Made by a program: the position numbers and the translations under genes
Part shown: positions 16,801 to 23,403 of the stretch, in pieces
How positions within the stretch are numbered: position 1 is the first letter of the stretch
Layout of the letters: each line of letters opens with the position of its first letter
The notes under the pieces: model-generated
Told to the model about the DNA's origin: nothing
What the model saw: only the letters and a program-made list of their open reading frames with translations
Database searches by the model: none
Assembly: GCA_023449855.1 (NCBI GenBank)
Contig: JAEXHR010000071.1
Span: forward strand, 1 to 25,373
Reading direction: 5' to 3'
Source: Pseudomonadota bacterium
GTDB taxonomy: Bacteria > Pseudomonadota > Alphaproteobacteria > Rhizobiales > Xanthobacteraceae
DNA length: 25,373 nucleotides

Positions 16801-17050
16801 CACCAGCGCCGGTATAGCCGCGCGCATAGGCCGCACCAGCGCCGATCATGTCGAGAGTCCAGGTCTGATCGTACTGGCTCGGAAACTGCGCCGGCAGGTT
16901 GGGTGAATCGTTGGTTGAACGCGCGCCGAAGCCGAATGCATCGCTCGCGCACGCCGATAGCTGCATCCAGATCAGCAATCCCGCGGCAAGAGCCGTCGAT
17001 CGCAAGTATCTATCGATGCTACTACGTCCGCACAGTGATCGCCCGATCAT
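13865..17050 (-). CDS. Subtilisin-like (S8) autotransporter protease with lipobox
   Basis: The 1061-residue type V secreted protease starts at the ATG at 17050. The N-terminus has basic residues, a hydrophobic stretch (about 17-33) and a lipobox LSAC (31-34), so C34 may be lipidated. The S8 domain (about 60-420) shows a complete triad: D90 in TVADTGFD, H136 in GHATHVSG and S356 in GTSMAAP, with the oxyanion asparagine N250 in AAAGN. A glycine/valine-rich passenger follows, with strand repeats such as GEGVLTVSGRTTAMG. An autotransporter beta-barrel of about 270 residues comes last, ending in FSW with the terminal aromatic expected for BAM-mediated insertion. Lipid-modified S8 autotransporters such as NalP and SphB1 process other surface proteins; the substrate here is unknown. 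Confidence 0.93.
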   Translation of the reverse strand: MIGRSLCGRSSIDRYLRSTALAAGLLIWMQLSACASDAFGFGARSTNDSPNLPAQFPSQYDQTWTLDMIGAGAAYARGYTGAGVLVTVADTGFDTTNAALVSKLRLDLARNYIAVNGVPYNPMDVSPLLEKEKIGHATHVSGIIAAQKFDNPGLFMHGVAYDASIVPIRMLNDKYSDFAPDIELPSASALNYFASLPGTMIYNASYGPSIPEKAPPQQVWYLTPYYTNIEGSAARNVLAAGKIIVAAAGNDRYEHPDAGRNPSGLGLLPYITPYHANTGVYYDPSGQLNFSDLQYQRGQIIAVMSVGEDKTPAIYSNFCGVTASWCVAAPGGAGNAVPNVYAPFDGNTYKFLYGTSMAAPAVSGVLAVMVQAFPGYDAQDLSHLLFSTTEDLGHAGIDAVFGQGLIRLDRAIAGPTALPAGDSVNVDPDKMTYWSMPLVTDGAFSKVGEGVLTVSGRTTAMGDVDVTGGTLAVDGTLSLAAGNLHVQGAGTLAGFGTIHGDTSIAGTLSPGKMVNVDDFLLHNPGQSSATLIGNSAGTLTFNGNVTLSPTATTRIDIDGLYSLPGGPGTYDRIIVSGAGHTFWASGTLVPVLRGSVGTLSSFAPAIGNNFDIVQAVSGAHTAGVFTALTQPADGMSSNMRLDVIYNSAFIALAVTPSSFAEFASRAELGSAPHIVADMLDRRRVAPGEMPSASDKALFDAIYRLPSEQKYADGLYQLTGPGQPAVMSAMAQTFQGFMGPIADRQNAHVLNGSAGLVGTAQAFAMTYDGRIMNATTSQAFASLDQPRAEQGWTVWGQGFGRWSTVNGSGNADFAGSRTTSSGFVMGADRIVSASLLAGAAFGFARTSSASEGTTGTSDTYAGAAYATWTPGAAKLDLRVAAGPSQISTSRQTILLPGAINGAVNGFGTAVNLEAGYLIPVWQQAVLQPFAGLGWQGFRRGAYAENQQPFGLAYDAQFYDKLTATLGLSVSAQLRTLDGMTLMPELRIGWGHDLRDTTLITQAALLDTPFTVEGARPGRDAGLVGFKLSGWRSENFRLYGSYNGELRSNAVSHQLAAGVRFSW

Positions 17051-17191
17051 GCGCTTGCCCCCGAATCATACAGCCCACATCGAATAGATCATGTGGCTAT
17101 ATGCGCGTCGACGATCGCGTGAGGCTGATGCGAGAATGCTGCAGAGCGTGGCGCACGCGGCACATGAGTATTCTTCTACGCGCGATGCGTG

Positions 17192-17219
17192 CAAAAAGAA
17201 CGGCGCCCGAAGGCGCCGT
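17192..17219 (-). terminator. Rho-independent terminator of the NlpD-like gene
   Basis: On the minus strand an 8-bp GC-rich stem (ACGGCGCC/GGCGCCGT, 17219-17212 and 17207-17200) with a TTCG tetraloop is followed by TCTTTTTG. It lies 27 bases after the stop of the LysM/LytM gene. This is a textbook intrinsic terminator and the clearest in the window. Confidence 0.92.
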
Positions 17220-17245
17220 CGTGTTCGATGAATTGAATTGGTGTC

Positions 17246-18667
17246 TTAAGCCCCGTTGAGGAACTGCAGCGGATCGACCGGCGACGAGCCCTTGCGGATT
17301 TCGAAGTGCAGCTGCGGCGACGATACTTCGCCCGATTGACCCGACTTCATGATGACCTGACCACGCTTGATGGTCTCGCCACGCTTCACCATCAGCTCGC
17401 TTGCATGCGCATAGGCAGTGACGTAGCCGTTGGAGTGACGCACCAGCACGAGATTGCCGTAGCCCTTGAGTTCGTTGCCGGCATAAGCGACGACGCCATC
17501 TTCGGCGGCCTTGACCGGCGTGCCTTCCGGCACCGCGATATTGATGCCGTCATTCGACTTGCCGTTGGTCTTGGCGCCGTAGCCGGTGGCAACGCGGCCA
17601 CGCACCGGCCAGCGGAAAGTCGGCAGCGCGCCGGTAGCTTCAGCGGCCTTCGCAGGCGCCTCAGGAGCAGCTTCCTCAGGCGTTGCAGTTGCACTGGCGA
17701 GGCGTGCTTTCTGCTGCGGTTCAACCGCGGCGACGCGGGCCGGAGCGGTTGCGACGGGCGCAACCGGTGCTGCAGCGATCGTCGAAGGCGCGCCGAGCGG
17801 CGCAGGCGCCGAAGCGAGCGCGGCCGGAGCAGCAACAGCGGCGCTGCGCGCAGCAGGCACGGTGATCTTGCTGCCGAGCTTGAGCTGGGCGGTCGGCGCC
17901 AAACCGTTGGCGCGCGCGAGTTCGGCGACCGGGACATTGTTCCGGCGCGAAATGCTCATCAGCGTATCGCCGCGATTGACATAATGCGTGGTTGCGCCGG
18001 CAACCGGCTTGGCCGGCGCGGCGGCGACGGCAGGCGCAGCGACGGCGCCCTGACGCGGAATGATCAGCGACTGACCGGGCGACAGCGCGCGCGGACCGCG
18101 ATAGCCGTTCGCCTGCAGGATCGCAGCCTGCGAGACATTGTAGCGCTTCGACAGACCTTCCAGCGTGTCACTGGTGCCGACGATGATCGTGGCGCCATTC
18201 GGCGCGGCCGGCGTGGGTGCTGCGGCAACCGAACGCGGCGCGGTGCTGCCGGTGTGCTCGATCGGAGCGCGCGCGGGCGGCGGCGTGTACATGCCATTGC
18301 CGCCACCGCTCATCGGCGCAGCGGAGGCAACCGGACGCGGTGCGGACGGATAGGATTGCGGCGCCGAGATCGGCGGCGGCAGCGGCTGCGACGAATATTG
18401 CGGCTGCGTATTATAGGCCGGGCGCTGATACTGCGGCAATTCGCGCGGCGCCTGGGCGACCGGACGCTGCGGCACCGAGCCCGTGGCTTCGCCGCCCTGC
18501 CAGCCGAACTGGCGGTTGCTGCTCTGACTGATCTGATTGCCGTCGAAGGTTTGCGAGAGCCGCGTAGACATATCGGCACTGCAGCCGGCAAATCCGATCG
18601 ACATCAACGCCAGCACCGCAACCTGCGGAGAACGACGCGAGCAAAGCAACTCGACAACGCGGGACAT
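17246..18667 (-). CDS. LysM/LytM lipoprotein, NlpD/DipM-like amidase activator candidate
   Basis: The 473-residue envelope protein has a lipobox-like FAGC ending at C29. A proline/glutamine/serine-rich linker follows, then two LysM domains (about 155-205 and 225-270), an alanine-rich linker, and a C-terminal M23/LytM domain (about 350-470). The zinc ligands are mostly lost: the HxxxD position reads NDGIN, and the HxH motif reads QLH before FEIR. It therefore probably does not cut peptidoglycan. Degenerate LytM proteins such as E. coli NlpD and EnvC and Caulobacter DipM instead activate amidases at division. It follows pcm by about 106 bases and ends at a strong terminator. The surE-pcm-nlpD order supports the NlpD reading. 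Pipelines may call it an M23 peptidase. Confidence 0.9.
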   Translation of the reverse strand: MSRVVELLCSRRSPQVAVLALMSIGFAGCSADMSTRLSQTFDGNQISQSSNRQFGWQGGEATGSVPQRPVAQAPRELPQYQRPAYNTQPQYSSQPLPPPISAPQSYPSAPRPVASAAPMSGGGNGMYTPPPARAPIEHTGSTAPRSVAAAPTPAAPNGATIIVGTSDTLEGLSKRYNVSQAAILQANGYRGPRALSPGQSLIIPRQGAVAAPAVAAAPAKPVAGATTHYVNRGDTLMSISRRNNVPVAELARANGLAPTAQLKLGSKITVPAARSAAVAAPAALASAPAPLGAPSTIAAAPVAPVATAPARVAAVEPQQKARLASATATPEEAAPEAPAKAAEATGALPTFRWPVRGRVATGYGAKTNGKSNDGINIAVPEGTPVKAAEDGVVAYAGNELKGYGNLVLVRHSNGYVTAYAHASELMVKRGETIKRGQVIMKSGQSGEVSSPQLHFEIRKGSSPVDPLQFLNGA

Positions 18668-18773
18668 TGGTTACTCACTCATACGCAACAAACGACTGAT
18701 TTGAGTAAACAACGTCTCAGTTACCAAAGCCTTTATCCCTGCAATGAAGGCGGCAAATTGGTGGCTGGCACAC

Positions 18774-19424
18774 TCAAAGTTCGCGTGCGATGCCCGAAAG
18801 CGCAGGCACAAAGCGCACATCGACGAGATCTCGACGCTCAATGGTCTCACCCGTCCTGCGCATGCGCACCAGCGTCTGCACGCCATGATGCGGGCCGACC
18901 GGCGCGATCAGGATGCCGCCATCGTCCAGCCGGTCGATTAATGATTGTGGCACGGCCTCGACGGCTGCGGTGACGATGATCCGGTCGAAGGCCCCGAGAT
19001 TGGATGCGAGATCGAGGCCGTCGCCGAGCATCACCTCGACATTGTACAATCCGAGACTCTCCAGCCGGGCGCGTGCCGTTTCGGCCAGTGTCCGATACCG
19101 CTCGACGCTCAGAACGTCCCGGACCAGCTTGGCGAGAATGGCTGCCTGATAACCGGACCCGGTCCCCAGTTCGAGCGCGCGATGGCGCGGCTCGAGCTGA
19201 AGCTGCTCCGTCATATAGGCCACGACGAAAGGCTGGCTGATTGTCTGGCCGCAACAAATCGGCAGCGCCGAATCCCGCCAAGCGTAATCGCGGTCCGATG
19301 GATCCACGAAACGGTCGCGGGGCACCTCTTCCATCGCGCGCAATACCCGGCTGTCGCTGATCCCGCGGCGCCGCAGGCTCAGCTGGAATTGCATCTGTTC
19401 TGGCGGATGGCCGGTATCGATCAT
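18774..19424 (-). CDS. pcm: Protein-L-isoaspartate O-methyltransferase
   Basis: The 216-residue cytosolic SAM-dependent enzyme methylates isoaspartyl residues in ageing proteins so that they can return to normal aspartate. The family signature GQTISQPF is at residues 59-66, preceded by an unusual pair of cysteines (LPICCG), and the SAM-binding ELGTGSGYQAA is at 85-95. A DRIIVTAAVEAVP segment forms the later SAM pocket. The frame is open upstream to 19670, but the ATG at 19424 gives the usual family length and N-terminus (HPPEQMQFQLSLRRRG). The NlpD-like gene lies downstream and surE is further upstream on the same strand, with a plus-strand regulator gene placed between. The identity is secure; the start is likely. 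Confidence 0.95.
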   Translation of the reverse strand: MIDTGHPPEQMQFQLSLRRRGISDSRVLRAMEEVPRDRFVDPSDRDYAWRDSALPICCGQTISQPFVVAYMTEQLQLEPRHRALELGTGSGYQAAILAKLVRDVLSVERYRTLAETARARLESLGLYNVEVMLGDGLDLASNLGAFDRIIVTAAVEAVPQSLIDRLDDGGILIAPVGPHHGVQTLVRMRRTGETIERRDLVDVRFVPALSGIAREL

Positions 19425-19531
19425 GGAACTGTCCGCCCTCAACTTGCGATGACGTCCGATTACCCCAAATAGGTTGACGTAACCTCGCTGGGAACAAGAC
19501 CCGCAGCCGAGAAGATTATTGTTCCGGAGAC

Positions 19532-19556
19532 GGAACCCGGATCGCGATCGCCCGTT
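19532..19556 (+). promoter_or_regulatory. EcfG (general stress response) type promoter
   Basis: GGAAC (19532-19536) is followed by exactly 16 bases and CGTT (19553-19556), a full match to the alphaproteobacterial EcfG consensus GGAAC-N16/17-CGTT. It points toward the single-domain response regulator and would give a leader of about 155 bases. It lies in the 293-base divergent region between pcm and that gene. The match is direct; use in the cell is inferred. Confidence 0.7.
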
Positions 19557-19717
19557 ACAGGCACCGGGGATTACCGAATTCGCATCGCATATTTGGCAAC
19601 CGTACACCTCATGTGGAGCGGCAGCGCCATTGGAGTCCTTCGAATTCACGCGGGGCGCGATTGCGTTCAAAGGCGGAATTTGCGACGTTTCATCGGGATC
19701 ATGCAGGGAAAGCGGCC

Positions 19718-20095
19718 ATGACTGAAGCGAACCAGCCGGGCGGCTCCATCTTCCTCGTCGAGGACGAGGTGATGATCCGCATGATGGTGGCGGACATGCT
19801 GGAAGAGCTCGGCTACCGCATCGCCGCCGAAGCCGGCGAGATCAGTGAGGCGACCCGCCTCGCCGGTTCCGCCGAATTCGATGTCGCCATCCTCGACGTC
19901 AACGTCAACGGCAAGGTGATTTCGCCGGTGGCCGAGGTACTCGCGGCACGGAACAAACCCTTCATCTTTGCGACCGGCTACGGTGCCCAGGGCCTGCCCG
20001 AAGAGTTCCGCGATCGACCGGCCCTGCAGAAGCCGTTCCAGATGGAAACGCTGGCTCAGATGCTCGTCACGACGCTGAAGGGCGTGGCTGTTTAG
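19718..20095 (+). CDS. Single-domain response regulator, FAT GUY type
   Basis: The 125-residue protein consists only of a receiver domain with no output domain: acidic pocket E15-D16, phosphoacceptor D60 in VAILDVNVNG, and conserved lysine K105 in LQKPFQ. Residues 84-89 read FATGYG, the motif that names the FAT GUY group of alphaproteobacterial single-domain regulators. That group includes SdrG, which takes part in general stress signalling in Sphingomonas. Such proteins act in phosphorelays or as phosphate sinks. The start at 19718 has GGGAAAG upstream, while earlier in-frame codons precede the receiver domain. An EcfG-type promoter upstream fits a stress role. It is transcribed against surE and pcm and converges on surE with 11 bases between stops. 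The family motif is seen; the pathway is inferred. Confidence 0.9.
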   Translation: MTEANQPGGSIFLVEDEVMIRMMVADMLEELGYRIAAEAGEISEATRLAGSAEFDVAILDVNVNGKVISPVAEVLAARNKPFIFATGYGAQGLPEEFRDRPALQKPFQMETLAQMLVTTLKGVAV

Positions 20096-20106
20096 GCCAA
20101 GATCCC

Positions 20107-20874
20107 CTATCCCAGCGCCTTCGCCAGCGTCTGGCTAAACGCTTCGTCCGTGCGATCGAGCCGCAGCGGCGTCACCGAAACATAATGCGCAGCGAGCGCG
20201 GCCAGATCGGTGCCTTCCGGCGGCGCTTCGGCAGCTACGATGCGCTCGAAGCCGATCCAGAAATACGGATTGTTGCGGCCGTCGCGGCGCTCGTCGATGC
20301 GCAGAAAACCCTGATTGCGCTTGCCTTGACGCGTGACCACGACCCCCTTCACGGCATCAGCGGCGCAGGCCGGGAAATTGACGTTGATGACGGTGTTTTT
20401 CGGTACGCTCGCCTTGATCACCTTGCGGAGCACGTCGGGGCCGAATTTCAGCGCCGTCTCCCATTGCGGATTGTGGCGCGTTTCCATGGAGAATTCCTGG
20501 CTCAGCGCCACCGACGGAAAGCCGAGAATGGTGCCTTCCAGCGCGCCGGCGATGGTGCCGGAATAGACCACATCCTCCGCGACATTGCGGCCCTTGTTGA
20601 CGCCGGACAACACCAGATCGGGCTGCTTGTCCTTGAGGATATGACGCGCGCCCATGATCACGCAGTCGGTCGGCGTGCCGCGCACGGCATAATGCCGCTC
20701 GCTGACTTCGCGCAGGCGCAGCGGATCGTTCAGCGACAGCGAATGCGAGACGCCGGACTGATCGAGTTCGGGTGCCACGACCCAGACGTCGTCGGACAAT
20801 TCCTTGGCGATCTGCTCGATGATCTTAAGGCCGGGAGCGTGAATACCGTCGTCATTGGTGCAGAGAATGCGCAT
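20107..20874 (-). CDS. surE: 5'/3'-nucleotidase SurE
   Basis: The 255-residue metal-dependent nucleoside monophosphate phosphatase starts at the ATG at 20874, because the sequence then opens with the family's MRILCTNDDG metal-binding motif (D8, D9). AAAGGG nine bases upstream supports this, although the frame stays open to 20997. The LSGVNKGRNVAEDVVYSGT block carries the second conserved active-site segment. SurE is linked to stationary-phase survival in enterobacteria, where surE and pcm are neighbours as here. It is cytosolic. The reading frame is complete and the identity secure. Confidence 0.96.
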   Translation of the reverse strand: MRILCTNDDGIHAPGLKIIEQIAKELSDDVWVVAPELDQSGVSHSLSLNDPLRLREVSERHYAVRGTPTDCVIMGARHILKDKQPDLVLSGVNKGRNVAEDVVYSGTIAGALEGTILGFPSVALSQEFSMETRHNPQWETALKFGPDVLRKVIKASVPKNTVINVNFPACAADAVKGVVVTRQGKRNQGFLRIDERRDGRNNPYFWIGFERIVAAEAPPEGTDLAALAAHYVSVTPLRLDRTDEAFSQTLAKALG

Positions 20875-21000
20875 GCGCGTCAGCCCTTTCGATCCTGGCC
20901 AGCTCGGCCGGCTGCGAACTTTTGCCAGCCCAAGGAAGGTTTTGCCACCCCCTTGTTGCCAGCCGTTCAGCGATCCGCGGCGCCATTTTTCCGGCACACG

Positions 21001-21026
21001 GGAACCACGTTGCCGAGCACGCAGTT
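21001..21026 (+). promoter_or_regulatory. Possible EcfG-type promoter for the 164-aa gene
   Basis: GGAAC (21001-21005) is followed after 17 bases by AGTT (21023-21026), one base short of the EcfG consensus. It faces the anchored 164-aa protein gene and would give a leader of about 80 bases. Since the -10 half is only four bases, a chance match is possible. Confidence 0.35.
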
Positions 21027-21112
21027 ATTTCCGCACCTATGCGTTTCATCGCGTCCAGACACCGGCGCGCGGCCAAAACGTTGGGCTGCTGTGCCCTTTT
21101 GAGGCGACGACT

Positions 21113-21607
21113 ATGGTCACGAAATTCGATCGGCGAATGCTGCTGAGCATCCCGGTTGTTGCCGCTGCCGGCATCGTCGGTCTGCTGCTCTGGCCGAGCC
21201 TTGCACGCACGCCGCAACCAGACCTGAAACTCAACCTCGCCGTCACCAACCCGTCCGTCGATCAGGCGATCCCGGAAACGGTACCGGCAACTTCGGTGGA
21301 TCGCATGGAATCTGCCGATCTCGATCGCGTCCGCCTGTCACGTCAGTCTTTCCGCCGCGGCGGCCTGGGATCACAGGCGCTGATGACCTTTACCGTGCGC
21401 AATGGCAATGACTACGACATCAAGGATTTTGAACTGCTCTGCGCCTTCAAGAGCCGCGACGGCCGCTATGCCACCGAACGCCGCAAGCTCGTGGCAGAGA
21501 CCGTCGCGATGAAGAGCCGCAAGGCATTTCCGATGACGCTCGTTGGCCACGTCAACATTCGCGCCTCGAAGGCGAAATGCTCGCTCGTCACCGCAAGTCG
21601 GGCATGA
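21113..21607 (+). CDS. Membrane-anchored periplasmic protein of unknown function
   Basis: The 164-residue protein starts at the ATG at 21113, supported by GAGG eight bases upstream. The frame is open to 20855 but would then overlap surE. It has a basic N-terminus and a single hydrophobic helix (about 9-28), so the rest probably lies in the periplasm. A loosely conserved linker leads to a C-terminal domain (about 85-162) containing TFTVRNGNDYDIKDFELLC and two cysteines, C110 and C156, that could form a disulfide. The pattern recalls small Ig-like beta-sandwich domains of the FxLYD kind, but only weakly. It lies between surE (divergent) and serS (convergent). I do not recognise a specific family and assign no function. 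Confidence 0.75.
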   Translation: MVTKFDRRMLLSIPVVAAAGIVGLLLWPSLARTPQPDLKLNLAVTNPSVDQAIPETVPATSVDRMESADLDRVRLSRQSFRRGGLGSQALMTFTVRNGNDYDIKDFELLCAFKSRDGRYATERRKLVAETVAMKSRKAFPMTLVGHVNIRASKAKCSLVTASRA

Positions 21608-21610
21608 CGC

Positions 21611-21644
21611 TTCAGGCGAAGGTCAGTTCGCCTGAACGACCTTC
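21611..21644. other. Overlapping alternative hairpins at the serS 3' end
   Basis: A perfect 10-bp inverted repeat (21611-21620 and 21627-21636, TTCAGGCGAA/TTCGCCTGAA) includes the last serS codons, with the serS stop in its loop. A second stem, GAAGGTC (21618-21624) with GACCTTC (21638-21644) plus an inner GTTC/GAAC, uses some of the same bases, so the two exclude each other. No T-run follows on either strand. Confidence 0.6.
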
Positions 21645-22927
21645 AGCCCGCCCATATAGGGCTGCAGCACGTCGGGCACCGCGATCGAGCCGTCTTCCTG
21701 CTGATAGTTCTCCATCACAGCGATCAGAGCGCGGCCGACCGCCGTGCCCGAGCCGTTCAGCGTGTGCACGAAACGCGGCTTGCCGTCCGGCCCGCGCGAA
21801 CGCGCATCCATGCGGCGCGCCTGGAAGTCACCGCAGACCGAGCAGGACGAAATCTCGCGATAGGCACCGCCCTCGCCCTGGCCCGGCATCCAGACCTCGA
21901 TGTCATAGGTCTTCTGCGAGGCGAACCCCATATCACCGGTGCACAGCGTCATGACACGATAATGCAGGCCGAGCTTGCGCAGCACTTCCTCGGCGCAGGA
22001 CAGCATGCGCTCATGCTCGTTCTTGCTCTCCTCGGGCGTCGTGATCGAGACCAGCTCGACCTTCGTGAACTGATGCTGCCGGATCATGCCGCGCGTATCG
22101 CGGCCCGCAGCACCGGCCTCCGCGCGGAAGCATGGCGTAAGGGCCGTGAGACGTAGCGGCAACTCTTTCTCGTCGAGAATGGACTCGCGAACGAGATTGG
22201 TCAGCGGCACTTCGGCAGTGGGGATGAGCCAGTAGCCCTGCCCTTCGCTGCCGAGCGCACCGGCAGCAAACTGATCGTCGCGAAATTTCGGCAACTGAGC
22301 CGTGCCGAACATCGCATCGTCGCGCACCAGCAGTGGCGGATTGACTTCGGTATAGCCGTGATCGTTCGTATGCAGATCGAGCATGAACTGCCCGATCGCA
22401 CGCTCGAGCCGCGCAAGGCCCTTCTTCAGCACCACGAAGCGCGCACCCGACAATTTCGCGGCAGCCTCGAAATCCATGAAGCCCATGGCTTCGCCGATCT
22501 CGTAATGCGGCTTCGGCGTGAAGGCATAGTTGCGCTTGGCACCGAAGTGATGCCGCTCCACATTGCCGTGTTCGTCGGCACCTTCCGGCACCTCGTCGAG
22601 CGGCAGGTTCGGGATGCTGGCCAGCTCGGTGCGGAGCTGCTCTTCGGCGGCTTTCACAGCCGCTTCCATCTCCGGCATCGTCGTCTTGAGTTCGGCGACC
22701 TCGGCCATCAGCGCATTCGCCCGCGCCTCGTCCTTGGTCTTCTTGGCCTCGCCGATCTCCTTGGACGCGGCATTGCGACGGGCCTGCGCCTGCTCCGAAG
22801 CAAGGATGGCGGTCCGCCGGGCCTCGTCGATAGCCAGCAGCGACGACGACATCGCAGCCAGTGCGCGCCGCTTCAGCGCAGCGTCGAAGGCTTCGGGATT
22901 GTCGCGGATCGATTTGATGTCGTGCAT
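21623..22927 (-). CDS. serS: Seryl-tRNA synthetase
   Basis: The 434-residue class II synthetase is complete. Residues about 1-110 form the charged N-terminal coiled-coil arm that recognises the long variable arm of tRNA-Ser. The catalytic core shows motif 1 near TEVNPPLLV, motif 2 in PCFRAEAGAAGRDTRG followed by RQHQFTKVE, and motif 3 in NGSGTAVGRALIAVMEN. The protein charges tRNA-Ser, and tRNA-Sec where present. It converges on the 164-aa gene with only 15 bases between stops, and its last codons fold into a hairpin. The identity is secure. Confidence 0.98.
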   Translation of the reverse strand: MHDIKSIRDNPEAFDAALKRRALAAMSSSLLAIDEARRTAILASEQAQARRNAASKEIGEAKKTKDEARANALMAEVAELKTTMPEMEAAVKAAEEQLRTELASIPNLPLDEVPEGADEHGNVERHHFGAKRNYAFTPKPHYEIGEAMGFMDFEAAAKLSGARFVVLKKGLARLERAIGQFMLDLHTNDHGYTEVNPPLLVRDDAMFGTAQLPKFRDDQFAAGALGSEGQGYWLIPTAEVPLTNLVRESILDEKELPLRLTALTPCFRAEAGAAGRDTRGMIRQHQFTKVELVSITTPEESKNEHERMLSCAEEVLRKLGLHYRVMTLCTGDMGFASQKTYDIEVWMPGQGEGGAYREISSCSVCGDFQARRMDARSRGPDGKPRFVHTLNGSGTAVGRALIAVMENYQQEDGSIAVPDVLQPYMGGLKVVQAN

Positions 22928-23016
22928 GGCGGGATTCCTGAGCGAAAGCGGCTCTGAGTACCCCGAATGGAAGGGATTTGGAACATCAAATGGGCTGGTC
23001 TCCGCGACCCGCCAGC

Positions 23017-23328
23017 TCAGTGCGAACGGAGAAGAAAAGCCAGTACGCCGATACTCGCGACTATGACGCTGACACCCGCAATCACCATTCCGCCAAGACG
23101 AACTGTCAAGCGCAGGGTCTGCGCCTCAATTGCCGACATAAATTCTGTTTTTAGCGAAACCATGTCGGATTTCAGCTCGGACTTAACAGACAGCAGATCC
23201 GACCTAATCGCCAGCTCGGTCATGATGAAATCCCTCGCCGCTCCGGCATGCGCATCGGCGTGATCGACAGGCACACCTGCCTCACGGAGGCGCTGCGAAT
23301 AGCCGAGCGTATCAAATGCGAAGACCAC
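23017..23328 (-). CDS. CCDC90/MCUR1-like (DUF1640) coiled-coil membrane protein
   Basis: The 103-residue protein opens with FAFDTLGYSQRLREAGVP, typical of the DUF1640/CCDC90 family. A charged heptad-like stretch follows (about 38-70) and then one C-terminal membrane helix (about 76-99). Mitochondrial relatives (MCUR1, CCDC90B, yeast Fmp32) are inner-membrane proteins linked to respiratory complex assembly and calcium-uniporter scaffolding. I prefer the GTG at 23328, since GGGGAGG lies five bases upstream. The GTG at 23334 would overlap that site. It sits between serS and tatC on the same strand. The family is likely; the bacterial function is not established. Confidence 0.8.
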   Translation of the reverse strand: MVFAFDTLGYSQRLREAGVPVDHADAHAGAARDFIMTELAIRSDLLSVKSELKSDMVSLKTEFMSAIEAQTLRLTVRLGGMVIAGVSVIVASIGVLAFLLRSH

Positions 23329-23403
23329 TTGCACCTCCCCGACAACTGAACCGACAGCAACCTAAGGTAGATTAAAGTCAGGCTGATTGCAAGGAACGCG
23401 GCC

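Noticed and set aside
13895..16906. A 1003-codon open frame on the plus strand opposite the autotransporter gene
   Set aside because: The minus-strand frame has a full protease triad and a barrel end. The plus frame has only the composition expected from codon bias.
17306..18973. A 555-codon plus-strand frame opposite the NlpD-like gene and part of pcm
   Set aside because: It is Arg/Gly/Ala-rich with no motif and crosses two real genes and their gap on the other strand.
19491..19525. Further GGAAC and GTTCC motifs in the pcm/regulator gap as extra EcfG promoters
   Set aside because: Neither has CGTT at 16-17 bases in the right direction.
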